A stretch of 64,000 nucleotides of DNA, taken from NCBI GenBank assembly GCA_947172415.1, contig OX359191.1, forward strand, positions 8,107,130-8,171,129, given 5' to 3'. Source of the stretch: Chondrosia reniformis. Its lineage: Eukaryota; Porifera; Demospongiae; Chondrillida; Chondrillidae. The notes beneath the pieces are model-generated. The model searched no databases and had not been told where the DNA came from. It saw only the letters and a program-made list of their open reading frames with translations. Below are positions 9,831-21,300 of the stretch, in pieces; position 1 is the first letter of the stretch; every line of letters begins with the position of its first letter. Position numbers and translations under genes: made by a program.

Positions 9831-12005
9831 CTAGTTCTCTCCGCCAGATCCACCCTCAATGTTGCTATAACCGCTATTATTAGTAACTTTAAGGGAGTCT
9901 CTCCTAGCCAATACTATGGTCAAGGCAAACAGTCCCAGCAACGGCTGTGAAGAGAAATGCACAGATCACAGCTCATATAATGAAAACTAATAAATTATTA
10001 TATGCTATTACAGCACAGCACATAATTGCATCCTAGACAAGAGTTCTCCATTTTCTCAATATATAGCAAGAACGAATGATGATGTATATATGGCTAGATA
10101 AGTATACATATATGTATGTAGCAATAATTTTCATATATATAGCAACTTGCCTTTGCTAGAAGATGAATTATTGCCATGCTAAGGTTAAAGATTAAGGAAT
10201 AATTTCTCTCAGAACTGACGGTTAATTGGTATATATACGTATATCACATACACACAATTCTCAACTATCAACTGGAGTATATTGTATTGTTACTGTAACA
10301 TATTTCAGGGAAGGATACGCCACAGAAAACTGCCATATGCCTCGATTGTCTGTATTTAGTGTGAAACGGTCAAATCTATTGTAGTAGAACCCAATGACAA
10401 TCAGATCAAGCAAAAAGGTCATAAACAGACCAATAAGATACTGTAGGAAGAGAAAAAAAGACAAAAGTTACTTTCATCCAATCTTGATACTACCATACAC
10501 AACATTTCTTGTGTACACTACTTAGGAATAGGCAAAGGGGAATATGTGAGACATATCTCTTCTACATGAGCTCCTAACATTCAGCTCACCATTACAACAG
10601 CAAAACCACACTGCCTGTCGTAAGCTGCCCACAAAATAATGAGGATCAGTGTAACATGAGAGAAGAGGTAACTTGTAGGTAACCATTGATACACCAATAC
10701 ACTAGAAGAAAAGGTAAAGAAATGCATATAAAGATCCAAAACAACAATTGTAAAATGAACACCACAATCCACGATGTCACACAAGAGACAATTATATTAA
10801 AGGTCATCAACCACTGTACACCTCCTTACTCCTCCCACCATCTGAAAAGGAGACCTCTGCTTATGTACAAGAGGGCACAGATAATAATATAATAATCAGT
10901 TCCTTTGGGGAGAAACATCCCATTCTTTAAGAATGTCAAATTAACAACAAATATATCAAACTAGGTTGCCCTCAAAGTTTGCTCATATTGGATTTGCCCC
11001 ATCAAAGTTTGCTCATATTGTATTTGCCCCATCAAAGTTTGCTCAATATTGCCCCCCCCTCCCCCTTATGATATTATTCTAAAAGACACCCTGGATTTGG
11101 TTAACATAGCTACTAGCAGTGCTACCTACATGGTCAGGAGAACTTCATTCCAGCCACGTATAACCTTATTAGGCATGTGGTTGTCCTAAAAACTATTCAT
11201 GCAGAGTTTGGAGACAAATAAGAACACAGAAGGAAGGGTAAGAAGGATAAACTCACAATCCAGTTAAAATTAGATGAACCAGAGCCAGTGGCTGCAAGAG
11301 GGATAAAATAAGAGTGCAGAAAAAGTAGTTAAATAATTTCTGAATTTTAATGTTTTAAAGGTTACTACTATATACATACACCATATTTTAATCCATTTCA
11401 GTTATTTCCCTATGTAACTCGTACAAAAACATTACATTACATGGTAACATTACATGGCGACCCCTTCACTATCCACTTTCAGTTTCTTAGCTAAATTGGG
11501 GCAGGGTGAATTAATTGACACACTTCTACATTTTTACAATCAGTCATACAAAAACTAATAGGCTATTGAATGTTTTCAGCGTATAACACACAACACTCAT
11601 ATTCGTCAGCCATTTTCGACCGAAATTGAACCTCAATCGATTCTTGGAATGCAGATATAATTCTTGGTCGAACATGAGCAGTAATGGTCCCGTTTAATTC
11701 CTGTTAGGTCTCCTAAGCCTTCCATACGCTACTCCTTGCTAGATAAAAATTCGAGTTTCAGAATCACTACGCATCCGTTAACGTTCGCAGTTACACCTCA
11801 AAACATTAAAGTAGTTGTTAAGCAAACTGACCCTACAGGTACATATTCGTTAGTGAAGCGAATACGGCCAGGGGGCGAAACTATTTATTTATAACGCAAC
11901 TCAGCTATCGAAGAAGCATATAATCACCACACATTAACTCTTTAGTAGGACGGGTTGACTCACGCTGATGGGAAGGTTTGGGATGTTTGGCAGATTGAAA
12001 GCCAT
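9831..12005 (-). CDS. AGTRAP: AGTRAP-like small multi-pass membrane protein
   Basis: Five minus-strand exons keep frame: 11964-12005, 11257-11291, 10590-10701, 10294-10440 and 9831-9944, giving 149 residues; the human protein has about 159. The product starts MAFNLPNIPNLPIS, then hydrophobic segments PLALVHLILTGFVLVYQW, LFSHVTLILIILWAAYDRQC and YLIGLFMTFLLDLIVIGFYY, another hydrophobic stretch (PLLGLFALTIVLARRDS) and a polar tail NNSGYSNIEGGSGGEN. The order of helices, the LWAAYDRQ segment and the FLLDLIVIGFYY segment fit the type-1 angiotensin II receptor-associated protein family, whose vertebrate member controls receptor trafficking. A sponge would lack the receptor as such, so an older trafficking role is inferred. 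The start was chosen because it matches the family's short N-terminus and a GTGAGT donor follows. It ends 268 bp from DNAJC16 on the same strand. Confidence 0.72.
10972..11060. repeat. About three copies of a 30-bp tandem repeat
   Basis: The unit TCAAAGTTTGCTCATATTGG plus ATTTGCCCCA repeats, with the last copy degenerating into a C-rich tract. It lies in the AGTRAP-like intron between 10702 and 11256. Confidence 0.8.
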
Positions 12006-12272
12006 TTCTTTCCTCGTTTTTCTGGTCTACGTTAGCACAAGGTTTAGCAGTCAGGTGACCACATTATGGCTGGATACATTATGCAACACCCAAAAGGTTA
12101 GCATTAGTCTCGCCTCCAGACCATTCTGTCGCTTTATAGGCCGCCATATTGTACTTGGAGCTACGTACGTATATGCGTATAGGTTGATATAAAAGATTTA
12201 TCCTCTCATATAATTTAAGTAAAATCAAAAGTACATGTTACAATTATAGTCAGAGGAACTCTTCAATTTTTG

Positions 12273-15200
12273 CTACCTGTCCTCATTGTCACCAAACCTG
12301 CTCCATTCAGGACCACAGTCGTCATTATCACTAGCATCAGTATCAACATCGACATCTTCAAAGCCAAGAGGATCCTGCAATAGTGGATTGAAAACCAAAG
12401 AGAACTTGAAATACATGGCCCAATGGAGAAGAAGAGAAGTAGAAAGAGAAAACTCTTGTAGTCTCATCCAAAGCTCTCACAAGGATTAGTTCCCTAACAC
12501 AACTAATAATAGAGGAAGTGGGTTAACCATACCATTTCTTGTCTTGGGGTTACCAGTTGAGGTGGTACCCTGGGATATTGGTTCACGGTATGATGGGGGA
12601 GTGAAGCTCCACAGGGGAGCATGCACATCAGGACAATGAGCATGCAAAATGACATGAACAGTTGAGGGTACTGACTACAAAGAGACAAAGTCCACTGTTA
12701 TAATCAAGCAACTCCGAATTTACAGATAATGTTGGTTTTACAATAATACAATAGATTATATAATCAAATAGTGAATATAACTCACATTATTACAGCAAAA
12801 GTAATGTTTTTGAAATGTCCAAATCTCCTTTGTACCCACTTGTAAGCCATTTGATAGTAGCCCTAAAGATAAAGTTTTACTGAACAATCAAAACATTACA
12901 TGTGAGTCTTACAAATCCTTACAGAACTGAAAACAAATTGTGATTTTTAGATAATATTTCATCAATCTTCAGATATATGCATGCTTTGAAGTATAAAAGA
13001 TTATCTTGCTGTTACAATTATTTAACTCAATAGAATCTCACAGGGTTGTCCTCATTAGTGATCAGCACTTCAATGTCTGGTAAATGGGTCCAGTCAGACA
13101 GACGAAAGAGTACACTTCCATATTCCATTTCTGGACACCAATCAGTTGAGGAGTAACGAACCTTAGTACCAGACTTTTTGAATCCAATCACCTAAAGATA
13201 CAAAGCAATGGCCACAGGAAGGATGAAGCAATTTAGGCATATTATGTATGTTGTCAACTTAAACACAAGATTCTTATGCATTGGTTACCATTAAATAATT
13301 ACAAAATGTACATTTATGGGCAACTTGACTGGTTGTAAGGAAACAGCCTAAAGAATATTCAAGCACATCCAAACACCAAAGAATTCTCAATTTCCTTTAA
13401 TGATTTACATAAACATATGCTATACTATATACGTACGTATGTATCTTATCACCATGACAACCTGTATGAGGTGCACATCTATGGTAGTTACAATGCATAT
13501 GCTACATATACACGTACCTTCCAACTTTTCTCCTTATCTATACAGCTGTTTTCAGTTGGAGTAAGATTTAAAGCCTCCAGTAGAGCTATCTGTTTCGATG
13601 CATCAATGTATCCTTTGATGGGTGTAACTACCTCTAACTGGTTTTGTTTCCAAACTGACATTCGTTTGGATTGATACCAATTTAAATTTGGAATCACAAT
13701 TGAAACACAGCCCCTGTATCAAAGTGCAGCGTCACAAACACTTGATGACTTTAGTTAGTTTGTAACATAGAGTATTTAACTAGCCTTTGAAACTTTTCAC
13801 AGATAAGCTCAAAATGTTGAAATGATGATAAGCGAGGAAGATCAAGATGTAAATGTTTCTTTATAAATACCATCAAACTATCCAAATTAGCATTCTACAA
13901 ATGAATAACAATCACAACTAACTGGAAGAGAAATGCAACACCATCAAATGGTTAGTTATCTATTTATAGGTGATCATGTCCTATAAAAAGGCCCACTTTA
14001 CAAGATCCAATATTGCAATGCTATCAGAACATGCAGTACATACGTACGTATATAGAAACCAAGGATTCACAAAAGGTCAAGAATAGACAAAGATTCCCAG
14101 AGTCACTGATGAAGGGTGGAATTCCCAAAAAAACGCTGTCTAGCCCAGTGGAGAAGAAGAAGAAGAAGAAGGAGAAAACTCTTGTATCCTCATCCAAAGC
14201 TCCCACTAGGTTTAGTTCCCTATAGGCCTTTACTCTATAACAGATGTAACATGTAAGAAATATTGAATATTCATGTAACCTCTCCATCCAAGTGAGGTGT
14301 CGTAAGAGAACATATGTATGTTATAGTAATCGTTTTACACTATTCTGTAGGTATAAATACATACATACGTAATATGAGGTACAACTATTCAGCTACAAGT
14401 ACCTTAACATAGTCATCCAGATGGTCTGGTTTATTCTTGAATACCATTACCACTCCTTTAGACGTCCAATCATGAACACCTAACCTCTGGAGCGTCCTTA
14501 CATTGCCCTGCAATGCCATATCCATCAGTGCCACAGAAACAAAGTGTCTATATCTCATAGCTGCAATGACTTGTGGTAGAGACGGATTGCTGGACCTGGC
14601 TGCAATAACTATATGGGGCTTGTTCCCTGAAATGCTGGCTTCTGAAAAAGACTTCAAATTAGTGTGATCGACCTGTAAGAATGTACATACATATGTGATA
14701 ACCAAACCACAACTATCTGTACAAATCACATGAAAAATCTAAGATACCATTTTCCTACATGCTATATGCCTATTCTGTAAAAAGGGCCTATAGGGGAACT
14801 AAACCTAAAGAGAGCTTTAGATGAAGATACAGTAGTCTTTTCTTCCTTCTTTTCCCTTCTTTCATCTTCTTCTCCACTGGGTCAGACAGCCGTTTCTGGG
14901 AATTCCACCCTTCATCAGTGATCCTGGGAGTCTTTGTCTTTTTCTTTATCTTGATCTTCTGTGAATCCTTGTAAACAAATCATACAATTATAAATATGTT
15001 CCTACTATAGTGTATAGTCACCTTCCTAATGAGGTATTCTGGTAATCCCATCAGTATATCCCGGAGCAGCTCCGCCCTGGAGGAGAATATTGGGTCTCTC
15101 ACAAAATGAAACATTTCCTCCGACACAACAACTAGTGAAGGGACAGTGAGTACACCCACGTAATTAGAAATGGCCACATTCGCCATAAGCACAGTAGCAA

Positions 15201-15909
15201 AATGGAGCCCATGACCCTCCAACTCCTGTGGTTAATACAGTAAAAATGAAATTAAAATTGATCATAAACTGAAAATGTAAATTATGAAGACAGTATTCTA
15301 GAATGTACAAATGTATTCTGACCTCCTTCAGTGCCTCCCAAATCCGATCCACCCCTGCACATGCAAAACACATTTGACTGTAGAAATACAGTATATATGG
15401 CGTTGTATGGCTCTTTGGTAACACGTGCTGAAAGAAGTGATCACTCGAAATGTCATCCTTCTTTCTATGTCTGGACCAAGGAGTTATAACCACATCAAAG
15501 GGATAATGCATGTTCCTTCCGGGCTGGGAATAGCCTCCAGAATCATATTGCTTCCGGAGCGTCTTGTCTGAAAGAGTCTTGTAAGCTTCATTGAGCTCCA
15601 TAAAATGTTCGTGCGCATCCGGAGATTGATTCTTGTCGGGATGCCTGTAACGTGAAGTAGTCTACAGTTACACAACACTGCGCATGCGCACACAAAAGAG
15701 TTCTCTCAAAGTAAATATCGTCTATAAATAGTCTATGCTTAAACTAACCATTTCTTGGCCAAATTTCTAAATGCCTTTTTGATTTCTCGTTCCGAGGCGC
15801 TTTTACTCACTCCTAAAATACTATAGTAGTCTTTTTTACAGCAAACTAGAATACCATGCAAACTTAAAAGTATCAAACTTAATAGAAGAAATTTTGACAA
15901 AAAGTTCAT
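12273..15909 (-). CDS. DNAJC16: DNAJC16: J-domain protein with thioredoxin-like domains, ER membrane
   Basis: Ten exons keep frame: 15749-15909, 15323-15644, 15022-15225, 14403-14672, 13794-13894, 13518-13713, 13042-13191, 12786-12862, 12533-12674 and 12273-12374, giving 574 residues; human DNAJC16 has 782, mainly from a longer C-terminus. The start [16 protein letters not shown] is a signal peptide. A J domain follows ([20 protein letters not shown]), with its HPD motif split across the first intron. Exon 2 continues into a thioredoxin-like fold with CFAC at the CxxC position, followed by [10 protein letters not shown]. The middle (SGNKPHIVI.., KGCVSIVIP) aligns in order with the human protein. 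A hydrophobic segment [18 protein letters not shown] near the C-terminus is the membrane helix; the acidic tail ends [13 protein letters not shown]. The role is as an ER co-chaperone for Hsp70. It is divergent with SPCS1. Confidence 0.88.
12415..12496 (+). repeat. Dispersed repeat family A, partial copy
   Basis: CAATGGAGAAGAAGAGAAGT through GGATTAGTTCCCT matches the right half of the family A copies at 14083-14226 and 61170-61303. It lies in the last intron of DNAJC16. Confidence 0.75.
14083..14226 (+). repeat. Dispersed repeat family A, full copy
   Basis: The copy runs from GACAAAGATTCCCAGAGTCA through GATGAAGGGTGGAATTCCC and CCCAGTGGAGAAGAAG to GGTTTAGTTCCCTATAGG. It sits in the DNAJC16 intron just 3' of exon 14403-14672. 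An inverted copy sits on the other side of that exon. Confidence 0.85.
14772..14970 (-). repeat. Dispersed repeat family A, inverted copy
   Basis: The reverse complement carries the same landmarks as 14083-14226: GACAAAGACTCCCAGGATCA, GATGAAGGGTGGAATTCCC, CCCAGTGGAGAAGAAG and GGTTTAGTTCCCCTATAGG. It lies in the DNAJC16 intron 5' of exon 14403-14672, so the two copies can pair in the transcript. Confidence 0.85.
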
Positions 15910-15987
15910 TACAGCATTACATTTCAGGGTTTACGTTTTTCGTCGTTATTAGCGCACCTAGGGTATTTCCCACAACTCGGTCGCAAA
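15910..15987. promoter_or_regulatory. Shared divergent promoter of DNAJC16 and SPCS1
   Basis: Only 78 bp separate the two start codons, which point away from each other. The stretch must hold both transcription starts, or the starts lie very close to or within the first codons. I see no clear TATA box. Both products serve the secretory pathway, so shared control is plausible. Confidence 0.7.
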
Positions 15988-16875
15988 ATGGTCAGCCTGC
16001 AAGATATCCCTGTCGTGTCGACGATCGTCAACATGGTACCCCATGTGGTCAGTTGTACGCTTTACTATTTACAGAAGCTAATTTTGACCTAACTCTACCA
16101 TTTTTGCAGGATTACGAGGGCCAGAAGTTAGGAGAACGATTGTTTCAATACATTTTGATATTATTTGGTGTAAGTTGGGAACCTCAATCATGTATGTATG
16201 TACATTTTCCTTATACTCGCTTCTATATGATGACACCTTGCAGTTTTTTGTAAACTTTGTTGTATAATGACTGATTGCTTGGACAGCAACTCGTGTACAT
16301 TGGTTGATAGTCAGTTATTATGTACGTATGTCATGTTATAATACACCAATATATATCCTTATGTATGAGTATACTAATTTATTGAGACTCAGCAACAATT
16401 GTATTTAAAAACATGCTGATGAAGACCTCCGGGTCGAAACATTTAATTTGTTTTTAAATACAATTGTTGCCGAGTCTCAATAAATTAGTTTACTTATTAT
16501 GAACGCAACAAAAACCCCTTATCCTTATGTATGTAGGTGGTCGGGTTTGCGTGGGGATACATCTGTCAGCAGTTCTCACAGACAGTGTACGTTCTGGGGG
16601 CAGGGTTTGTATTAGCTTGTCTGGTGAGTGTTATCTACATGTGTGTTGCAATTCTGTATATGCGACTGTCCAGGTGGAACCAGATGGTGTCTGGTGTACC
16701 TGCTAAAAGTGTCTTTGTACAGTTCTAATTCTCTCCTCTGTAGCTGGTGTTGCCGCCTTGGCCCTTTTATAGGAGACACCCGTTGCCATGGATATCATGT
16801 GAAGACAAAGGAGGGAAAAAGAAGAAAGCAGAAGATTCAAGATCTTCCAAAACAGAAACCAAGAAGAAGAAATAA
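15988..16875 (+). CDS. SPCS1: Signal peptidase complex subunit 1 (SPC12)
   Basis: Four exons (15988-16035, 16110-16169, 16537-16623, 16744-16875) keep frame to a TAA and give 108 residues, close to the human 102. The product reads [20 protein letters not shown], then [59 protein letters not shown] and a Lys-rich tail. The MDY.GQKL..R.FQ start, the two membrane helices and the LPPWP.YRRHPL motif are diagnostic. SPCS1 is a small non-catalytic ER membrane subunit that restricts which membrane segments signal peptidase cuts. A foldback element lies in intron 2. The 3' end faces PPCDC, with 123 bp between stops. Confidence 0.95.
16373..16489. mobile_element. Foldback element in SPCS1 intron 2
   Basis: The left arm ACTAATTTATTGAGACTCAG is matched by the right arm CGAGTCTCAATAAATTAGT; the arms continue to about 40 bp of near-perfect inverted repeat around the loop GATGAAGACCTCCGGGTCGA. 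This looks like a miniature foldback transposon. The loop motif (GAAGACC..GGTC.AAAC) recurs near 18560, 23160 and 60490. Confidence 0.85.
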
Positions 16876-16950
16876 CAACAAATTAAGTACTGTATTTTCA
16901 AATTTTGACTTAATTAAAAAGGTCAAAGGTGAATGTGATAAAGTGAAACA

Positions 16951-16956
16951 AATAAA
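16951..16956 (+). terminator. Candidate poly(A) signal of SPCS1
   Basis: AATAAA lies 76 bases after the SPCS1 stop codon and before the opposing PPCDC stop at 16999. It is the only canonical hexamer in the short gap. Confidence 0.5.
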
Positions 16957-16998
16957 ATTTGAGGGCGTAATATTAGTATGTACATATCCTGGGAAATA

Positions 16999-18003
16999 TC
17001 AACGTGGTACATCTGTTTGGTTGTCCTGTAACTTTTGGTGTATGTGGCCTACAATAGTGTCTACAGTTGCCATAGCACCCTGACCCTCATCTCCACACAT
17101 TAGCTTCTTACTAATGGGAGGGATTTCCTCATAGCCCAGCCCCCTGAGCACAGAGAGGTGCCTCTCAGTGAGTGGATGCTGCCACATATATGTATTCATG
17201 GCTGGACAGAACACTAGGGGTTTTCCCAAGTCCCAAGCTCTCACTATACATGTCAGTAAATTGTCGCAAATCCCATTTGCCATTTTGGCCAGTGTATTTG
17301 CATCCAGAGGTGCAATAAGAAAGATGTCTGCCCACTTGCGTAGCTACAAATGTTCAAATAAAATGTAAAGTTACCAAGAGGGAGGGGAGTGCTCTGAAAG
17401 TCTTACCTCAATGTGCAATACAGGGTCACCTCTCTCTTTCCAAGACTAGACAATGATAAACAGAACCACTAAGGTATGCCACAACTAACCATGCATATGC
17501 ATATATAAACCCTACTCCCTTGAACCATTCTCTTAAGCTAAACAATAAAACATGTCATTCACTGCTAAATTAAACTTCCAAGTGTCTTGTACCCATTCGT
17601 CTTTATCATTGTACACAGTGACGTCCAGCTTTTCTTGGTCTACAAAATGACAAGCCTTCTCTGTTAGCACGACCCTTAGCTTCACCTACATATATTAGAT
17701 AATAAACAAATGACTACTTTCAATAAAGTATGGTATTCCTATGTTGCACAGCAGAAGGTTGGTTAATATATAGACGCAGATATACGACTCCTCATTTAAG
17801 GGACTCGTATGGATATTGTTACACTGCAAATCTACACTGACCTCCTTTAAATCGTTCAGCTTCTGGATAACCTCTGAGAGCTTTATGCATGCTACGCTTC
17901 CCGTGGCCCCTATAAGAATGTTAGGCATTTCCACAATCTCTGATTCGTATGTAGTTCGAGCTGTGTAGCTAAAACTATGCTTATGGATTGCAAAGGAAGT
18001 CAT
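16999..18003 (-). CDS. PPCDC: Phosphopantothenoylcysteine decarboxylase
   Basis: Four exons (17842-18003, 17593-17685, 17407-17445, 16999-17343) keep frame and give 212 residues. The enzyme is a flavoprotein that decarboxylates 4'-phosphopantothenoylcysteine to 4'-phosphopantetheine in coenzyme A synthesis. Visible motifs are the flavin-binding start NILIGATGSVACIKL, the active-site histidine in GDPVLHIE, the substrate loop PLDANTLAKMANGICDNLL, PAMNTYMWQHPL and the conserved cysteine in KLMCGDEGQGAMA. Length and motif order are as in animal PPCDC. About 40 residues precede the flavin motif, so a more internal start at EMPNILIG is possible. Confidence 0.95.
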
Positions 18004-18325
18004 CCATTTTGACAGTAGTTAAATGCGTGGGCGTGACCTCAGCAAACCAAAAAATGCGCCCTCGCACAAAAAATTCTCCGGGCAAGGTTCTTTGCTATAT
18101 ACATCCTACTGGATCCATACCTGACAAATAGATTATGATACAAGGAGGCAATTATCTTTTCTCATGACATCATTGCTTTAAAATAAATAATACACTTGTA
18201 CGTGCACATACAATCCGCTGCTAAAATAAAAAGCTGTCTATGTACGTAAAGTGTTATGTTACATATGAACAAAAGGAAAACTGAATCATGTCAATAGTAT
18301 ATTATATAACTTAGTTTATGAAACA
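18004..18325. other. Intergenic between PPCDC and ORP-A
   Basis: 322 bp of AT-rich sequence upstream of PPCDC and downstream of the first ORP gene. It must hold the PPCDC promoter and the ORP-A 3' region. I see no coding frame, repeat or clear motif. Confidence 0.5.
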
Positions 18326-21300
18326 CTAGTAAATGTCTGAACATTCACTGTAGTTGTTGGTGAGTTTGGCTATCCAATACTTGTGGTTGAATTTGTGATA
18401 AGTAACACCAATTTCAGGATCTTCAGTAAGATCAAACCACCTGAGGTTAAAAGAAAAGTAGAAACATTCTAAAACAAATAATAAATAAATAAAAAGATGA
18501 GACGGTTCATCTTTAGTCACATTAGAGACACATTTTGTTTCGTGAGAATTGGATGTTTCGACCCTGGGGGTCTTCTTCAGCAATAAAAGACTGAAGATGA
18601 ACCATCTCAAAGATAAGGTGGGCACAGTTAGAAGAAATCCCTATCATCTAAAGAGAAATACTGTAACTACCATGTTGAAAATCACACACGGTACCTCGGT
18701 TTCCATATCTCTCCACTCTCTTCTCTCTTTCTTCGGGCCGCTCTCTGCTTCTCTTCCAGTCGGTGTTTCTCATCAGCTGAAATGTCAACCTACAAATGCA
18801 TCTTTGATAATCCAACCACAAGTATTTATGGAGAACATGCATGTAGCATGTACGTATGTACAATCATTATCTTGGAAGTGTAAGAAAACACTCAATGAAA
18901 CCCAGAACTGCAGTTCAACTATAACTAACACAGGGTATTGCTATCTACCCTTTGCTCACTATAAATTCACTGGTTGAAACTTTGATACACACTATAATTC
19001 ATCTATAATTCAAGTCTACTATCTCCAACTCTATATATACCTAATATCCATATACGTACATATAGTTAATAGGGTTAGGCTATATTAGAATGGCTATTTA
19101 CTAAGAGCTAAAGCATAATAAACCTTGTTCTCTTCAAGGAATCGCTGGTCTGGTCTTTTCCTTGAATCAGTTGGACAAAGTATACTTGGGTCCGGCTCAT
19201 TCAGTGTCATGGAGAAGTGAGTAAATCCAAACTGCCTACATTATTATATATAGCAAACATGTACATATACGTTGGTCATTAACCCTTGTCAGATATGAGT
19301 ATTATGAATAAAAATCTAATGATAATACAGTTAAACTGACAAAGACTTCTCTACCTTTCCCAGTTTTTAATTTGTGGGTTGGCCACCCACATTCTGACCC
19401 ATTCACCATTCTCTACAGAAAGGTCAGAGGTCAATACATTATATACAGCATGTCTAAATTTGCTCATTTGAGTCCTAACCTTCTCCAGCTGCCTTGTACT
19501 CCATGTGAGTGTGCCATGCCCCCCTTAGATTCATAGCCAGATTGCCATCACTGTTGTAAACACTTCCTGAGAGCTCCTTGTACTTCCTACCAGCTGAGCT
19601 GTATGGAGTGAACCTTACCTTGGCACACTCTTCGGTACCAGTGCATCGGACCACCACTTCACCATCCTGAGAAAGTGCATGTACGTATGTGGTACATATG
19701 TATACATTTACATATGTATATCAATTAACAGAGACTGATATATACACACAATGTCATGATATATGATATGCTCACATGGTCAGCCCATAGCCCTCCAAAT
19801 ATGAGGTTGTGTATTGTTGTAGCCGGCTTGTTCCAGTAGTAATGACGTCCATCAATTTTACTTTTAAAGTGTAAGAGTCCAGTTGGAGCTACCGTGGCCC
19901 ACTACATGTGTGTAAGTATTCAAAGAATATATAAAGCACCATTTTCAAAGATTACAGCTAGAAATAGAAATCCATCATACCTGGCCTCTAAATTTGATAT
20001 CCAATTTGTATTCTTGCCAAAATGCCCACTTCTCTGATTCCACATGCATGGCAGTGATAGGGGGGTGATGACTCACCTAGAGGGAGCAGGTATACAAGAA
20101 CTGCAAAGAGTACCATATATGACCTGTTTACAGGAGAAAGGCTTCCCCCTTTATGAAAGGAAAATAGAGTGAACAATTGAGTCAGCTCTGGAATGTAACA
20201 CTTTATTGTTACATATCCTGTGTACCATAAATGTACTAAATATAGATACATACTCAGTACAAACATAAAACAAGCTGACCCTGGCTAAAACTATTGCTTT
20301 CTTTTTCCTCCTCCCAATCATACCTAACAATACTTGTGGTTCACTTATCAGTACTACATACTAATACAAATGTGTGTTTATACACTACTCACCTGTTCAG
20401 TAACACAGTAGTAGCCCAGATCAGGTCGTATGTATTCAAAAGTTTCCCCTAGCAATGGATTAAAGGGCTTTCCATACCTGGACAGTGTGCATACCCAGCA
20501 TGAGGAGGCAAAGGTTGCCAAGTAGGCCAGTCGCAAGCAGCTGTCACTGGTACCTATGTATGTAAGAGATAGATATCCTTAAAAATGCCGACAAGTCTAA
20601 ACAATCAGACCCTCATTTAACCCAGATACCCCAAATGTGAGAGATTATTTATCTAAGGATGTTTCACTATTATAAATGTAACACTATGTTCCATATAAAT
20701 ATATCACAGAAATATTCTCTTAATGATATTCATTGGCTGCTATTTCTAAAGATCCAATCACTTACCTGTAGCCTTGTCCAAAAGGTCACTATATTCAATA
20801 TCTTCCACTATTCTTTGAGTGAAGGAAAGGGGTTCATTGAAATGTACTGGCATGGTAACTCTAGTTAAATCTCTTCCTAAAAAGTGCTTTAAAAAACTAT
20901 CATGCAGAATTGTAAAAGAGATAAGAAGGGAGAGGAGAGGGGGAGAGAGGAGAGAGGAGAGGGGGAGAGAGGAGAGAGGAGAGGGGAGAGAGGAGAGGGG
21001 AGAGGGGAGAGGGGAGAGAGGAGAGAGGAGAGGGGAGAGAGGCGAGAGGAGAGAGGAGAGAGGAGAGAGGAGAGAGGGGAGAGAGGAGAGAATCATTATA
21101 GATTTAGAATTACTGTTGAATAAAATACAAATCCAGGATTTGCTTAATGGCAATTTCACTATTTCATGTACGCACATACATATATTCCCTCCATATAATC
21201 CCCCCAATATAGTGACAAGTGCGCTTCCCTTTTGGATCATCTAAATATTCCAATTGCATATTTGTAATCCACATTGTATTCACACTATTTTATCAGATGT

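Noticed and set aside
11968-12192. A plus-strand frame with a signal-like start (MGRFGMFGRLKAISFLVFLV).
   Set aside because: Its start is antisense to the first AGTRAP-like exon, which fits its family; no splice partners were found for the plus frame.
20819-21244. Long Arg/Glu-rich and Ser/Leu-rich frames on both strands.
   Set aside because: They come from the GA microsatellite in an ORP-A intron; part of the minus one merely overlaps the real exon 20766-20896.
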